Positions 43,372 to 51,849 of a stretch of DNA of 64,000 bases are shown piece by piece. The notes beneath the pieces were generated by a model. The model was not told the DNA's origin, searched no databases, and saw only the letters and a program-made list of their open reading frames with translations. The stretch lies in assembly GCF_001188955.3 (NCBI RefSeq), contig NZ_JPRF03000021.1, positions 549,389-613,388 on the forward strand. The letters are read 5' to 3'. Within the stretch, counting starts at the first letter, position 1. Each line of letters opens with the position of its first letter. Made by a program: the position numbers and the translations under genes. This DNA comes from Kitasatospora aureofaciens. Lineage in GTDB: Bacteria; Actinomycetota; Actinomycetes; Streptomycetales; Streptomycetaceae.

Positions 43372-43655
43372 CAGGGCCAGGGGATCGAGCACGGCTACCT
43401 CGCCGACTACCGGGTGCTCGTCCCGGTGGTGACCGACGAGGACCTGCGCGACCTGCTCATCCTGCCCGCCGTCGCCGACCTGCGTTCCCAGCGCTCGAAC
43501 GAGGACCTGCTGCGCCTGGCCCCGCGAGAAGCACGGCGAGCTGATCTCCTGGCTCGACCGGCAGCGCTACCTGAACGGCCAGGGCCTGCTCGATGCCGTT
43601 CGGGTCTCGGAGCTGGACGCGCTCGGCATGATCTGGTCCAAGCACGCCAACGCCC
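43372..43655 (+). pseudogene. linear-plasmid helicase fragment
   Basis: The frame reads QGIEHGYLADYRVLVPVVTD, then EDLRDLLIL. After a frameshift it reads KHGELISWLDRQRYLNGQGL, then LDAVRVSELDALGMIWSKHA. The first part resembles the region after the helicase core and the second the helicase-associated repeats of telomere-linked helicases of Streptomyces linear replicons. Both ends are missing. The stretch from 43656 to 43874 has no supported gene. Confidence 0.5.
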
Positions 43656-43874
43656 CGACCGTCGATCTCCAGACGGCCACTACCCGACCTGCCAAGCGCG
43701 GGCAGCCCATCACCCGCTGGTGCATCCGCAAACCGCCGCCCTGGCCGTCCTCGCCATCCGGGGCGCCTGGGTCGCTGCTCCTGAACGTGGTCGGGGATGC
43801 CTCACGCGTGGCATGGAGCAGGTCAGCCGCCGGATCTCCGCGGCCGACTCGGTGCCGTCCTGGCATCGGGGCCG

Positions 43875-44160
43875 GGGGTGTGGTGTGGGTGGCCGTCAGG
43901 CCGCCGTCCAGGAGGCGGTGCACCGCCCCCGAGGGAGGCCTCGGCGGTGAGGCTGCGCCCCGCCCCGCTCAGCCCCGCTCAGCCCCGCTGCGCTCCGCCC
44001 GCACCGTGCCGCCTCGGCGCCCCCAGCGTTTTTCGAGGGCCGTCAGGCCCCGGCCCGCGCCGAAGGCCCGCGTGTCTTCTGGTCTCTCTTCCGGTCGTCC
44101 ATGGTGGTGTTGTGTCTCGGTGTTCGGGAGGTGTTGGCCGGGCCGCGCCCCCGGGTAGCT
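43875..44160. repeat. dispersed repeat R2, copy 1
   Basis: Shares several blocks with about 63225-63590, such as CAGGCCGCCGTCCAGGAGGC, GGGCCGTCAGGCCCCGGC, CGCCGAAGGCCCGCG and GTTCGGGAGG, in the same order. It includes a GGGGCC-type hairpin. Non-coding. Confidence 0.6.
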
Positions 44161-44464
44161 GTCAGTCCGAGGTGGTCAGGTACTCGCTCGGCGGGATTCG
44201 GCTGATCGTGTCCATGGTGAATGCTCCCACGGCCATGGCGGCCGCTCCGGCGATCGCGCCCAGGGAGGCGAGCGTCGGGCCGTCGTGGTTCGGGATGTCG
44301 CCCGTGGACAGGTAGGCCCCGATCAACGTGCCCATCAGGACCCGCTCGATGTTCGGTGCGGCGTCCGGACCCATGCCCCGTGCACTGCCCTGGACTGAGG
44401 TTCCCCCGACGTGCGGAAGGTTGCCGGAGATGGCCTGATTGGCCATGAGAAGGGAGCCTCTGCC

Positions 44465-44776
44465 ATGGCCGCACCGATGAAGTACCCGCCCGAGTTGCGA
44501 CGGCGTGCGGTGGAGATGTACCGCACCGCCGACCCGAAGCCCGTGATCCGCAAGATGGCCCGCGACCTGGGCGTGCACCACGAAGCGCTGCGCAACTGGA
44601 TCCGCCAGGACGAGGCGGACCGGGGCGAGCGGGACGACCGGCTGACCACCGCGGAGAAGGAGGAGCTGGCCGCTCTGCGGAAGGAGAACGCCGAGCTCCG
44701 CCGGTCCTGCGAGATCCTCAAGGCCGCCTCGGCTTTTTTCGCCCAGGAGCTCGACCCGACCCGGCGACGGTACTGA
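44465..44776 (+). CDS. IS3-family OrfA (transposase HTH subunit)
   Basis: 103 residues from an ATG behind GAAGGGAG. The protein has an N-terminal helix-turn-helix (YPPELRRRAVEMYRT, then VIRKMARDLGVHHEALRNWI) and a leucine-zipper-like end (EKEELAALRKENAELRRSCE). It binds the element ends and, through a frameshift, becomes the N-terminus of the OrfAB transposase. A T TTT TTC slippery heptamer lies at 44734-44740, in the correct phase for a -1 shift into OrfB. Confidence 0.9.
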   Translation: MAAPMKYPPELRRRAVEMYRTADPKPVIRKMARDLGVHHEALRNWIRQDEADRGERDDRLTTAEKEELAALRKENAELRRSCEILKAASAFFAQELDPTRRRY

Positions 44777-45693
44777 AGCTCATCGACGAGCACCAGGACC
44801 GCTTCGGGGCCGAGCCCGTCCTCCGGGAACTGCACATCCCCGCCTCCACCTACTACCGCTGGCGCCGCGACGTGGCGGAGCCGTGCGAGCGCAAGCGCCA
44901 CGACGCCGAGCTCACCGAGCACATCCGCCGCATCCACGCCGACTCCGACGAGACGTACGGCTCCCCGCGCGTCCACGCCGTCCTGCGGCGCGAGGGCACC
45001 CGGGTCGGCCGAAAGCGGGTCGAACGCCTCATGCGCCAGGCCGGCATCCAGGGCGTCAGCCCGCGCCGGCCCCGCTCCTTCACCCGCCGCGACCCGGCGG
45101 CGGATCTCGCCCCGGACCTGGTCCAGCGCGACTTCACCGCCGTCGCGCCGAACCGGCTGTGGGTCGCCGACATCTCGCTGATCCCCACCGGCGAGGGACC
45201 GTGGTGGCTGGCCACGATCCGCGACGCCTTCTCCCGCCGGATCGTGGGCTGGCACACCTCCGAGCGGGCGGACGCCGACCTCGTGCTCACCGCGCTGGAG
45301 TACGCCCTGCACGGCCGCCCCGTCGAACCCGGCCAACTGGTCCATCACAGCGACCATGGGTGTCAATACACGTCCATCAAGCTCACAACTCGACTGCTGA
45401 AGGCGGGAATCGAGCCGAGCATGGGAAGCGTGGGGGACTCGTTCGACAACGCCCTCGCCGAGAACTTCTGGAGCGTGCTGAAGACCGAGTGCGTGCGTCG
45501 CACGACCTTCGAGACCCGCACTGACGCCGACCTGGCCCTGTTCGCCTACATCGACGGCTGGTACAACACCCGCCGCATCCAGAAGCGCCTGGGCTGGCTC
45601 AGCCCCGACGAGTACGAGGCGAAGTTCTACGCCGACCAGGCGACGGCCGAACCGGTGACCGTCGAACCACCCACACCCGTCCTGACCAGGTAA
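44734..45693 (+). CDS. IS3-family OrfB (DDE integrase), expressed by -1 frameshift
   Basis: OrfB is in the -1 frame relative to OrfA and is open from the slippery heptamer; no good internal start exists before a GTG at 44872. It carries RRIHADSDETYGSPRVHAVL, then the DDE core: WVADISLIPTGEG (Asp), HHSDHGCQYTS (Asp) and DNALAENFWSVLKTE (Glu), and the C-terminal YNTRRIQKRLGWLSPDEYE. All catalytic residues are present, so the element should be active. Confidence 0.9.
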   Translation, partial: FFRPGARPDPATVLKLIDEHQDRFGAEPVLRELHIPASTYYRWRRDVAEPCERKRHDAELTEHIRRIHADSDETYGSPRVHAVLRREGTRVGRKRVERLMRQAGIQGVSPRRPRSFTRRDPAADLAPDLVQRDFTAVAPNRLWVADISLIPTGEGPWWLATIRDAFSRRIVGWHTSERADADLVLTALEYALHGRPVEPGQLVHHSDHGCQYTSIKLTTRLLKAGIEPSMGSVGDSFDNALAENFWSVLKTECVRRTTFETRTDADLALFAYIDGWYNTRRIQKRLGWLSPDEYEAKFYADQATAEPVTVEPPTPVLTR

Positions 45694-46804
45694 TCAACGC
45701 CTCCCGTGCAGCGGGGGAAGCTCAGACGATGCCGGCGATGGTGATGGCCAGTGGACTGGCATCGGGTCGGCCGGCGATCTTGGCCGCCTGGTCCGCCGCC
45801 TGGTTCGGCGTCTGGCCGTTCTGGAACACCAGCCGACCGAGCTCGCCGAGTTCCTCGACATCCTGCTCGGTCAGGCCGGCCATCGCCTGGAGCCGGAGCA
45901 GGTGGTAGCGGAATCTGTGGTTGTTCACGTCCTCGACGAAGAACCGGGTCATCAGGCCGAGGGAGTCGTCAGCCTGCGGGAAGTCAGACATGGTGCTGCC
46001 CTTCGGATGCGGCGGCTCGGGCCGGTGCAGGTCATGCCTGCTCCCGACGCGAGAGCGGGCGGATCGTCCGTCGACGACACTATGGGCACCCGCCCGGCCC
46101 CGCCCGCGCGCCTGAGCCAACCGTGGGCACACCGTCAAGTCCGGCACCCGCCGTATACGCCACACGCCGCCCGACACCACCCGCCCCGATCCAGACCCCG
46201 CCGCCGCGCCCCAGCTGGAGCTGGCCCCGCGCCGCAGCCGGCCCGGGCCCGCCGACCGGGACCTGGGCCGCCCGATCCTCGACTCCCCGCTGGTGCGCGG
46301 GGCGATGTGGCTGCGCTGGAGCGGCCACGACGGCATCCGTACCCTCCACCACAGCGCGGGCCTGGCCCGGGGTCGGACGGAGCGCGACGTCGACGGCCTG
46401 GACGGCTGGGTGGCCCTGGCGGAGCGCCCGATCGTCTACAGCGTCCGCCCGGGCGGCCCGCCGGAGCCGGTGGTGCACGCCGAGGCGTGGGAGGCCGGCG
46501 CGACGCTGCACGCCGCCCTCGCCCAACACCCAGCCCCCACTCACTTGACCCAGGAGGAGGACGAGTCCGACGGCCAGGAGCACGCTCTGCTCGGCGACCT
46601 CCTCAGCCGGATCCGCCGCCGGGCCGCCGGAATGACCCTGGAGAACATCCAGCAGGCCCTGGAACAAGCCCAGTTCGAGGAACGCTGCGCCGACCGGCAC
46701 GCCGACGCCGGCCACGAGAGCGCCTACGCCACCGCCGCTGACACCCTCGCCGAGTGGCAGCGCATCCACGACCACACCGCCGCCACCCGCGCCGAGCCGC
46801 CGGC

Positions 46805-46936
46805 GCTACGACCCCGACCACGACACCGCCCTCCAGCACACGCCGAGCGCTACGACCCCGACCACGACACCGCCCTCCAGCACGCGCCGAGCGCTACGAC
46901 CCCGACGACGACACCGCCCTCCAGTACGCGCTGCGC
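46805..46936. repeat. 44-bp tandem repeat, three copies
   Basis: Units start at 46805, 46849 and 46893 and encode YDPD(H/D)DTALQ(H/Y)A in turn, each in a different frame. Gain or loss of one unit changes the reading frame of the gene. Confidence 0.85.
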
Positions 46937-47254
46937 CGTGAGCACCACAGGCAGGACGTCGCCGACCGTGCCCGCGAGGCCGCCCACCAGGCCCGACAGA
47001 CCACCGACCTCGCCCACCGCCGCCTCGCCGGCACCGCAGCCCAGCCCCTCTACACCGCCCTCGACCGCGCCGGCATCCACACCCTCACCGACGACGACCA
47101 CCAAGCCGTCCGCAACCTCACCCGCACCCTCGACCCCGCCACGCTGCGCCAGGTCATGAGCTGGCTGGAGCGCACCCGCACCGCCGCCGTTGCGCTGCGC
47201 GGCCCCGGGCAGGAGCGGCCCGGGCGGCCCGTCGTACGGCGCAGCACGTTCTGA
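46919..47254. repeat. repeat R6, copy 2
   Basis: The 3' end of the coiled-coil gene, with a near-identical partial copy at 32378-32713 behind a truncated IS5. The stretch 47255-47456 shows no supported gene. Confidence 0.8.
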
Positions 47255-47456
47255 CGGACCGGGCCCGCCCAGAGGTGTTGACCTTGATCTTCGGCGGGCG
47301 TTGGATAGGCGCTCCCGGGCCGGGGCCCCACACCCGGCCCGCAGCACGGGAAGGAACCGGTGCCCTGTGTCGACGGTGGCCGTGAGGGCGTCCTGGAGTG
47401 TTCGCACGCCTGCGAGCATGGGCGGGGGCGCCTCCCACCCCGCGTGTCTCTCCGCT

Positions 47457-48314
47457 CTACCCGCCGTGGGCCGTCGTCTTGCCCGCCACTGCGGCGGCCG
47501 TGCGGATGAAGGCGGCCAGGGCTGGGGAGGTGGCGTGCTCGGGCCAGGCGAGGAGGAGAGTGGTGGGCTCGGCATCATCGACTGGGACAGCGACCAGGTC
47601 GTCGCGGAGCTGGTCGCGGATGGAGGAGGGGAGGACGGCGACCATGCGGCGCAAGGCGACGAGGTGGAGAAGCTGCCCAAGGTCGTGGATTTCGGGTCCG
47701 TGTGATCTACCCTCAGATGCGCCCGGCCAGCGCGGCAGGGGCTCCCCGGCGAGGTCGTTCAGGCAGACCCGGGTACGGCCCGCGAGGCGATGCGAACTCG
47801 GCATCACGAGAACTTGAGTCTCGGTCAGGAGGTCCTGGGTGTCCAGGCCGGTGAGGTCGTGGTGGGGGCGGTGAAGCAGGGCGGCGTCGGCACGGCCCTC
47901 CCGTAGGAGGATCTCACGCTCGCCGAAGCTGCACACCAGCTCGACTGGCAGCGCACCCGGCTCAGTCTGATAGGCGTCGAGGATCGCGGGCAGCAGGCCG
48001 CCGTCGCCGCCCGGCTTGATGACCAGGACCAGACGCGGGTCGCCGCGGCCGGCCCGCCGGGTGCGGCGCGCCGCGGCCGACGCGGCGTCGAGCACCGTAC
48101 GGCTCTCGCGGAGCAGGACGGCCCCCGCCTCGGTCAGTGCGACCCGGCGACCGCCACGTTCCAACAGGGCCACGCCCAGCCGTCGTTCGAGCTGCTGAAT
48201 GGCGCGGGAAAGAGGCGGTTGGGTCATACCCAGCCGGGCGGCCGCCCGACCGAAGTGCAGTTCCTCGGCGACAGCGGTGAAGTAGACGAGCTCGCGGACC
48301 TCCAGACTTTCCAT
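47457..48314 (-). CDS. LysR-family regulator
   Basis: 285 residues. The N-terminal winged helix reads LEVRELVYFTAVAEELHFGR, then AAARLGMTQPPLSRAIQQLE and RRLGVALLERGGRRVALTEA, textbook LysR. The C-terminal periplasmic-binding-like sensor domain follows (LPVELVCSFGEREILLREGR and LAGRTRVCLNDLAGEPLPRW). It is divergent from the short-chain dehydrogenase gene, 70 bp away, and very likely regulates it. An ATG start at 48314 is clear; the longer frame upstream runs into the SDR gene. Confidence 0.92.
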   Translation of the reverse strand: MESLEVRELVYFTAVAEELHFGRAAARLGMTQPPLSRAIQQLERRLGVALLERGGRRVALTEAGAVLLRESRTVLDAASAAARRTRRAGRGDPRLVLVIKPGGDGGLLPAILDAYQTEPGALPVELVCSFGEREILLREGRADAALLHRPHHDLTGLDTQDLLTETQVLVMPSSHRLAGRTRVCLNDLAGEPLPRWPGASEGRSHGPEIHDLGQLLHLVALRRMVAVLPSSIRDQLRDDLVAVPVDDAEPTTLLLAWPEHATSPALAAFIRTAAAVAGKTTAHGG

Positions 48315-48384
48315 ACCCGCACGGTATCGCTGCTTACCTGATCGGTGTTGGAACTCCCGGCCGCCCCCGTGGTGGGCTGAACGC

Positions 48385-49116
48385 ATGACAGAAACCACGA
48401 CTGCCCTGGTCACCGGTGCCAACAAGGGCATCGGGCGCGAGGTCGCAGCCCGGCTCGCCTCGCTCGGCACGAACGTCCTGCTGGCCTCGCGCGACCCGCA
48501 CCGCGGTGCGGCAGCCGCAGCCGACCTGGGCCCGCGGGTGTACCCGGTCACCCTGGACGTCACCGACCGCGCCAGCGTCCTATCCGCCGCCCGCTGGATC
48601 GAGGAGCGCTTTGGCCGGCTGGACATCCTGGTCAACAACGCCGGCATCTCTGGCGACCTCGCCGCCCAGAGCCCTGGCAGTGTCGAACTGCCCGCTGTAC
48701 GCGAGGTGTTCGAGACCAACGTGTTCGGCGTTATCAGCGTGACCACCACGATGCTGCCGCTGCTCGCCCGCTCCCCCGCCGCCCGGATCGTCAATGTCAG
48801 CAGTGGACTGGGCTCCATCGCCCGGATGACCGATCCCGACGACTACTTCACAACCCGGCCCCCGTTGGCCGCGTACGTCCCGTCCAAGACCGCACTCAAC
48901 TCGCTGACCGTGCAGTACGCCAAGGAACTGCGCAGCCGCAACATCCTGGTCAACGCCGCCGATCCGGGGCCGTGTGCGACCGACCTCACCACCGCGTTCC
49001 CCGGCCTCACCCGCACCGCGGCCGACGGCGCGGCCGTGGTCGTCCGGCTCGCCACGCTGCCCGATGACGGGCCGACCGGCGGCTTCTTCGACGAGCACGG
49101 CCCGGTCCCCTGGTGA
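48385..49116 (+). CDS. short-chain dehydrogenase/reductase
   Basis: 243 residues with the classical SDR cofactor motif ALVTGANKGIGREVAARLA, the acidic turn ASRDPHRGA favouring NADP(H), the NNAG motif, the catalytic Ser in IVNVSSGLGS, and YVPSK with Tyr and Lys. The substrate is not predictable. It is divergent from a LysR gene, a common regulator-enzyme pair. No ribosome site is visible at the ATG, so it may be near-leaderless. Confidence 0.92.
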   Translation: MTETTTALVTGANKGIGREVAARLASLGTNVLLASRDPHRGAAAAADLGPRVYPVTLDVTDRASVLSAARWIEERFGRLDILVNNAGISGDLAAQSPGSVELPAVREVFETNVFGVISVTTTMLPLLARSPAARIVNVSSGLGSIARMTDPDDYFTTRPPLAAYVPSKTALNSLTVQYAKELRSRNILVNAADPGPCATDLTTAFPGLTRTAADGAAVVVRLATLPDDGPTGGFFDEHGPVPW

Positions 49117-49269
49117 GCTGCCAGTCAGGGAACCGAGGGACGGGGTGGTCGGGGTCAGCCCGGACGGGATGGGCGAGCCGGAGACCGCGCCCGCGCCCGA
49201 CGGGCCGCAGCGCCCGGGTTACCCGCCGGACCGCCCCGGCAACAGCCGACGGAAGGGTAGCGGACCGTC

Positions 49270-49520
49270 AGGCAGCCTTGGCCCGGGTACTCGGTCCAGG
49301 TGCGGATGGGTGAGTCGGGGGCGAAGCTGGTCTTCGGCTCGGCGCGGGCATTTCGCCAGCGCACGTAGGCGCCGATGGCGGCGTTCTGTTCGCCATGGCT
49401 GCGGTGGTCGGTGCCGTTGAGGACCAAGTAGCGCAGGGCGGCGAACTCGGACTCGATCCAGTTCAGCCACGATCCGTAGGTCGGCAGGAAGACCAGCTCG
49501 ATGTCGTTCGGAGCCGGCGC
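49270..49520 (-). pseudogene. IS630-family transposase C-terminal fragment
   Basis: The minus strand reads NDIELVFLPTYGSWLNWIES, then EFAALRYLVLNGTDHRSHGE and EPKTSFAPDSPIRTWTEYPG. The LVFLPTxxSWLNxIE motif is the third catalytic region of IS630 transposases. The rest of the gene is absent and the fragment is fused to a SUKH gene start. Confidence 0.7.
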
Positions 49521-49664
49521 CGTACACGGACATGAAGTCCGTGTAGTCCCGCGGGAGCCGCGTGCCCCACCGCGCTCCGCCGCCGCCCAGTCGATCTCCT
49601 CGTCAGTGCCAAGATCTGGAGGAAGGATCTTGGCCAGCGCAGTGATGCCTGACGGGTCTTCCAT
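49521..49664 (-). pseudogene. SUKH (SMI1/KNR4) N-terminal fragment
   Basis: Behind GAAGGG an ATG opens MEDPSGITALAKILPPDLG, then DEEIDWAAAERRWGTRLPRD and YTDFMSVYGAG with one frame change. The W..AE..WGTRLPRDYxxFMxxYG motif is typical of SUKH proteins, including immunity proteins. The gene is cut after this box by IS630 sequence. Confidence 0.6.
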
Positions 49665-49716
49665 GGCAATCCCTTCGATCAGGTCGCCGAGGAGCGTACG
49701 AGATTGCACTGACAAC

Positions 49717-49805
49717 GAGGATATGACCGTTTCAGGACGGCATGAGGCGCCCGTCTGGCCGCCCGGCCGCCCCTCCGCTGCCTCCTGGGGCGTGACCTGT
49801 TCGCA
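49717..49805. repeat. dispersed repeat R3, copy 1
   Basis: Shares GGATATGACCGTTT, CCGGCCGCCCCTCCGCTGC and GTGACCTGTT with 61843-61920 in the same order. Non-coding. The stretch 49806-50009 has no gene. Confidence 0.6.
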
Positions 49806-50009
49806 AATGGGCTGGTTTTTTCGGGTGTTTTAGGCGTTTTAGCCGGGTTTGGTTGAACCAGTGTCGGGCCGGGCCTGGGGTGGCCGCGCCCCTGTTTTGG
49901 TCGAGGTGGTGGGGCTGGGAGGGCCAGGATCCAGTGGAACGGGTTGGAAGGCTTCGGGAGGGGTGTCCCTGGGGGACGGCTATGCGCTTCTGAGTGTCGT
50001 CGAGAACCT

Positions 50010-51080
50010 CTACTGGTTCGCGAGTGCGACGGCCCGGCGGAGGTCTTGGACATAGCGCAGCGGCTGCTCCCAGGCCGCGAAGTGACCGCCGTCCTGGTGC
50101 TCGACGAACTCGTGCACGTTGACGAACCGGGACACGAAGCTGCGAGGTGCGGGCTTGGTGTCGTGGGCGAAGGCGCTCACGACGGTCGGCGTCGCCATGT
50201 ACGGTACCGGGGGCGCGAGTTCGGAGTACGGCGCGAACGACGTTCCGATCGTGTTCGTGAACCAGTAGGCGCTGGTCCAGGTGAGCAGGTCGTCCTCCTC
50301 GAAGGGGGTGTGGGACCAGCTGTGCAGCTTCTCGACGATCCAGGCCGCCAGTCCTGCCGGTGAATCCGCCAGTGCCGGTGCGAGGGTGTGCGGTTTGGTG
50401 GACTGCTCGGCGATGTACCCCCCTTCGGCGCGCTGCCACGCTGCTGCGGTGTCGAGGTAGGCGAGCTCCTCGGCGCCCAGGGACGACCGGTCGGCGAAGA
50501 CCGCGTGGAGGGGCGAGATGTTCGTCAGGTGCAGGGCCGTGACCCGGTCCGGGTGCATCGCGGCGAGTTGTTCGGCGACGTCCGCGCCGACATCGCCGCC
50601 GGAGACGACGTACCGGTGGTATCCGAGCGCGTCGACCGCGTCGGCCACCAGCGACGCCATCGTGGCGGTCGTCGTCCCGGGTTGCGCCGGCCCGTTCGAG
50701 AAGGGGTAGCCCGGGAGGGCGGGGACGACGACGTTCAGGTCCGTGAGCAGGGGGAGCAGCCGCTCGAAGCGGAGCGCCGAGTCGGGCCAGCCGTGCAGCA
50801 GGACCACCGCGGGGGCGTCGGCGCCGGCGCGCTGGTGCACGAGGTGGAGTGTCCGGTCACCGCGGCCGGCGCGGGCCCACGGCAGGGAGAGGATGCGGGC
50901 CTCGTGGGTCCGCCAGTCGTAACGCTCGCGCCAGGAGTCGAGCAGGTGGGCGAGGAAGTCCGCGTCCATGCCCCGCTCCCAGCCAGCCCCGCTGGCGAGG
51001 GGCGGCCTTCGAGTCGCGGCCAGGCGCCGGTGCAGGTCCTCCAGCTCGGACTCGGTCACGGGGGTGAATGGAAGAGGCAT
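50010..51080 (-). CDS. epoxide hydrolase (EHN/alpha-beta hydrolase)
   Basis: 356 residues starting at the ATG within the operator region; two further in-frame ATGs lie just upstream. The N-terminal EHN domain (FTPVTESELEDLHRRLAATR, then FLAHLLDSWRERYDWRTHEA) precedes an alpha/beta hydrolase domain with the oxyanion motif LLHGWPDS, the nucleophile elbow SGGDVGADVAEQL (Asp nucleophile), and the catalytic His region DGGHFAAWEQP. It should open epoxides to diols through an enzyme ester. It is divergent from a TetR regulator, and two palindromes fill the shared promoter region. Confidence 0.9.
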   Translation of the reverse strand: MPLPFTPVTESELEDLHRRLAATRRPPLASGAGWERGMDADFLAHLLDSWRERYDWRTHEARILSLPWARAGRGDRTLHLVHQRAGADAPAVVLLHGWPDSALRFERLLPLLTDLNVVVPALPGYPFSNGPAQPGTTTATMASLVADAVDALGYHRYVVSGGDVGADVAEQLAAMHPDRVTALHLTNISPLHAVFADRSSLGAEELAYLDTAAAWQRAEGGYIAEQSTKPHTLAPALADSPAGLAAWIVEKLHSWSHTPFEEDDLLTWTSAYWFTNTIGTSFAPYSELAPPVPYMATPTVVSAFAHDTKPAPRSFVSRFVNVHEFVEHQDGGHFAAWEQPLRYVQDLRRAVALANQ

Positions 51081-51118
51081 GTGTACAACCATACACATGA
51101 TGTGTATCACGGTACACA
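51080..51118. promoter_or_regulatory. double TetR-type operator
   Basis: Two imperfect 18-bp palindromes, 51080-51097 and 51101-51118, both built from TGTGTA and TACACA half-sites and centred 21 bp apart, two helical turns. They overlap the start of the epoxide hydrolase gene and lie 28 bp before the TetR gene, so one regulator could repress both. Confidence 0.7.
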
Positions 51119-51145
51119 TGCTCGGGTCGCCGATATCCTGACGGA

Positions 51146-51724
51146 ATGGAAACCGCGACGCCCCAGCCCAAAGACGCTTCGCGGACCCGTGAACGGATCC
51201 TCGGGGCCGCACGGCGCGAGTTCGCCCGCGCCGGGTTCGCCCGCGCGACGGTCCGCGCCATCGCCACCGCCGCCCAGGTCTCTCCGAACCTGATCACCCG
51301 CTACTTCGGTGGCAAGGACGGCCTCTTCGTTGCCGCCACCGAAGTCCACCTCGCCCTCGACCGCATGTTCGACGGCCCGCGGCACTCCCTGGGACGGCGG
51401 ATGGCCCACGGCATCGTCGACCGGTGGACCGGCATGGAAGGCGAGGACCCGCTCCTCGTCCTGCTGCGCGCCGCCGGCGAACGTGGCGAGGCAGCCGAGG
51501 CGCTAGCGACGTTCCTCGACCGGGAATCACTTGAGCCCTTGCGCCGACAGCTGCTCGGCTACGGGATGACGGAGGAGGAAGCCCTCGCCCGCGCCCGAGC
51601 GATCGACGCCTTCATCCTCGGCATCTCCGCCCGCCTGCGGGTGCTGCGTGACGACCTCGGCGACAGCGCGGCACTGGAACACTGGATCGCCGGCACCATC
51701 CAACGGCTCGTCGACGCACCCTAG
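51146..51724 (+). CDS. TetR-family repressor
   Basis: 192 residues. The N-terminal helix-turn-helix reads RTRERILGAARREFARAGFA, then RATVRAIATAAQVSPNLITR and YFGGKDGLFVAA, standard TetR. The C-terminal domain is helical with a probable ligand pocket. It is divergent from the epoxide hydrolase gene, and the double operator lies between. It probably represses both genes until an epoxide or related compound binds. Confidence 0.92.
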   Translation: METATPQPKDASRTRERILGAARREFARAGFARATVRAIATAAQVSPNLITRYFGGKDGLFVAATEVHLALDRMFDGPRHSLGRRMAHGIVDRWTGMEGEDPLLVLLRAAGERGEAAEALATFLDRESLEPLRRQLLGYGMTEEEALARARAIDAFILGISARLRVLRDDLGDSAALEHWIAGTIQRLVDAP

Positions 51725-51849
51725 AGCCGCCCGCCCCGCCCGCGTCATCGCCCCGTCGCTACGCCCCCGCCGCCGGAGCGTGCGGGGCACGCTCGGCGGC
51801 CCCGTACACATGGCCGCAGGCGTCCCGGCCCGGCTCCCAGAGTCGACCG

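Larger units (their letters stand above)
44396..45724 (+). mobile_element. intact IS3-family insertion sequence with 3-bp target duplication
   Basis: The ends are inverted repeats: TGAGGTTCCCCCG at 44396 and, in reverse complement, TGAGCTTCCCCCG ending at 45724, with further partial matches inward. They are flanked by GAC at 44393-44395 and 45725-45727. Size, two-frame transposase organisation and 3-bp duplication are all typical of IS3. Reconstruction of the interrupted gene confirms the boundaries to the base. Confidence 0.92.
44162..45991 (-). pseudogene. hypothetical protein gene split by the IS3 element
   Basis: Removing 44396-45724 and one GAC duplication joins two minus-strand frames perfectly. 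The 5' part (45991 down to 45725) encodes MSDFPQADDSLGLMTRFFVE, then HRFRYHLLRLQAMAGLTEQD..AITIAGIV. The 3' part (44392 down to 44162) continues QGSARGMGPDAAPNIERVLM, then GTLIGAYLSTGDIP..SRIPPSEYLTTSD. The restored protein has 165 residues, a helical N-terminus and a small-residue-rich C-terminal half. I do not recognise the family. In the present sequence the 5' part ends at a TGA inside the IS after 89 codons and may still make a truncated product. Confidence 0.8.
46116..47254 (+). pseudogene. charged coiled-coil hypothetical gene, frameshifted by 44-bp repeats
   Basis: One frame reads QLELAPRRSRPGPADRDLG, then ILDSPLVRGAMWLRWSGHDG, IRTLHHSAGLARGRTERDVD, and LLGDLLSRIRRRAAGMTLEN up to about 46890. 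The continuation lies in another frame: QYALRREHHRQDVADRARE, then TLTDDDHQAVRNLTRTLDPA and a stop at 47254. The switch falls in a 44-bp tandem repeat whose length is not a multiple of three. The first good start is a GTG at 46293, although the frame is open from 46116. It resembles plasmid-borne proteins of unknown function. The C-terminal third is duplicated at 32378-32713. Confidence 0.6.
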
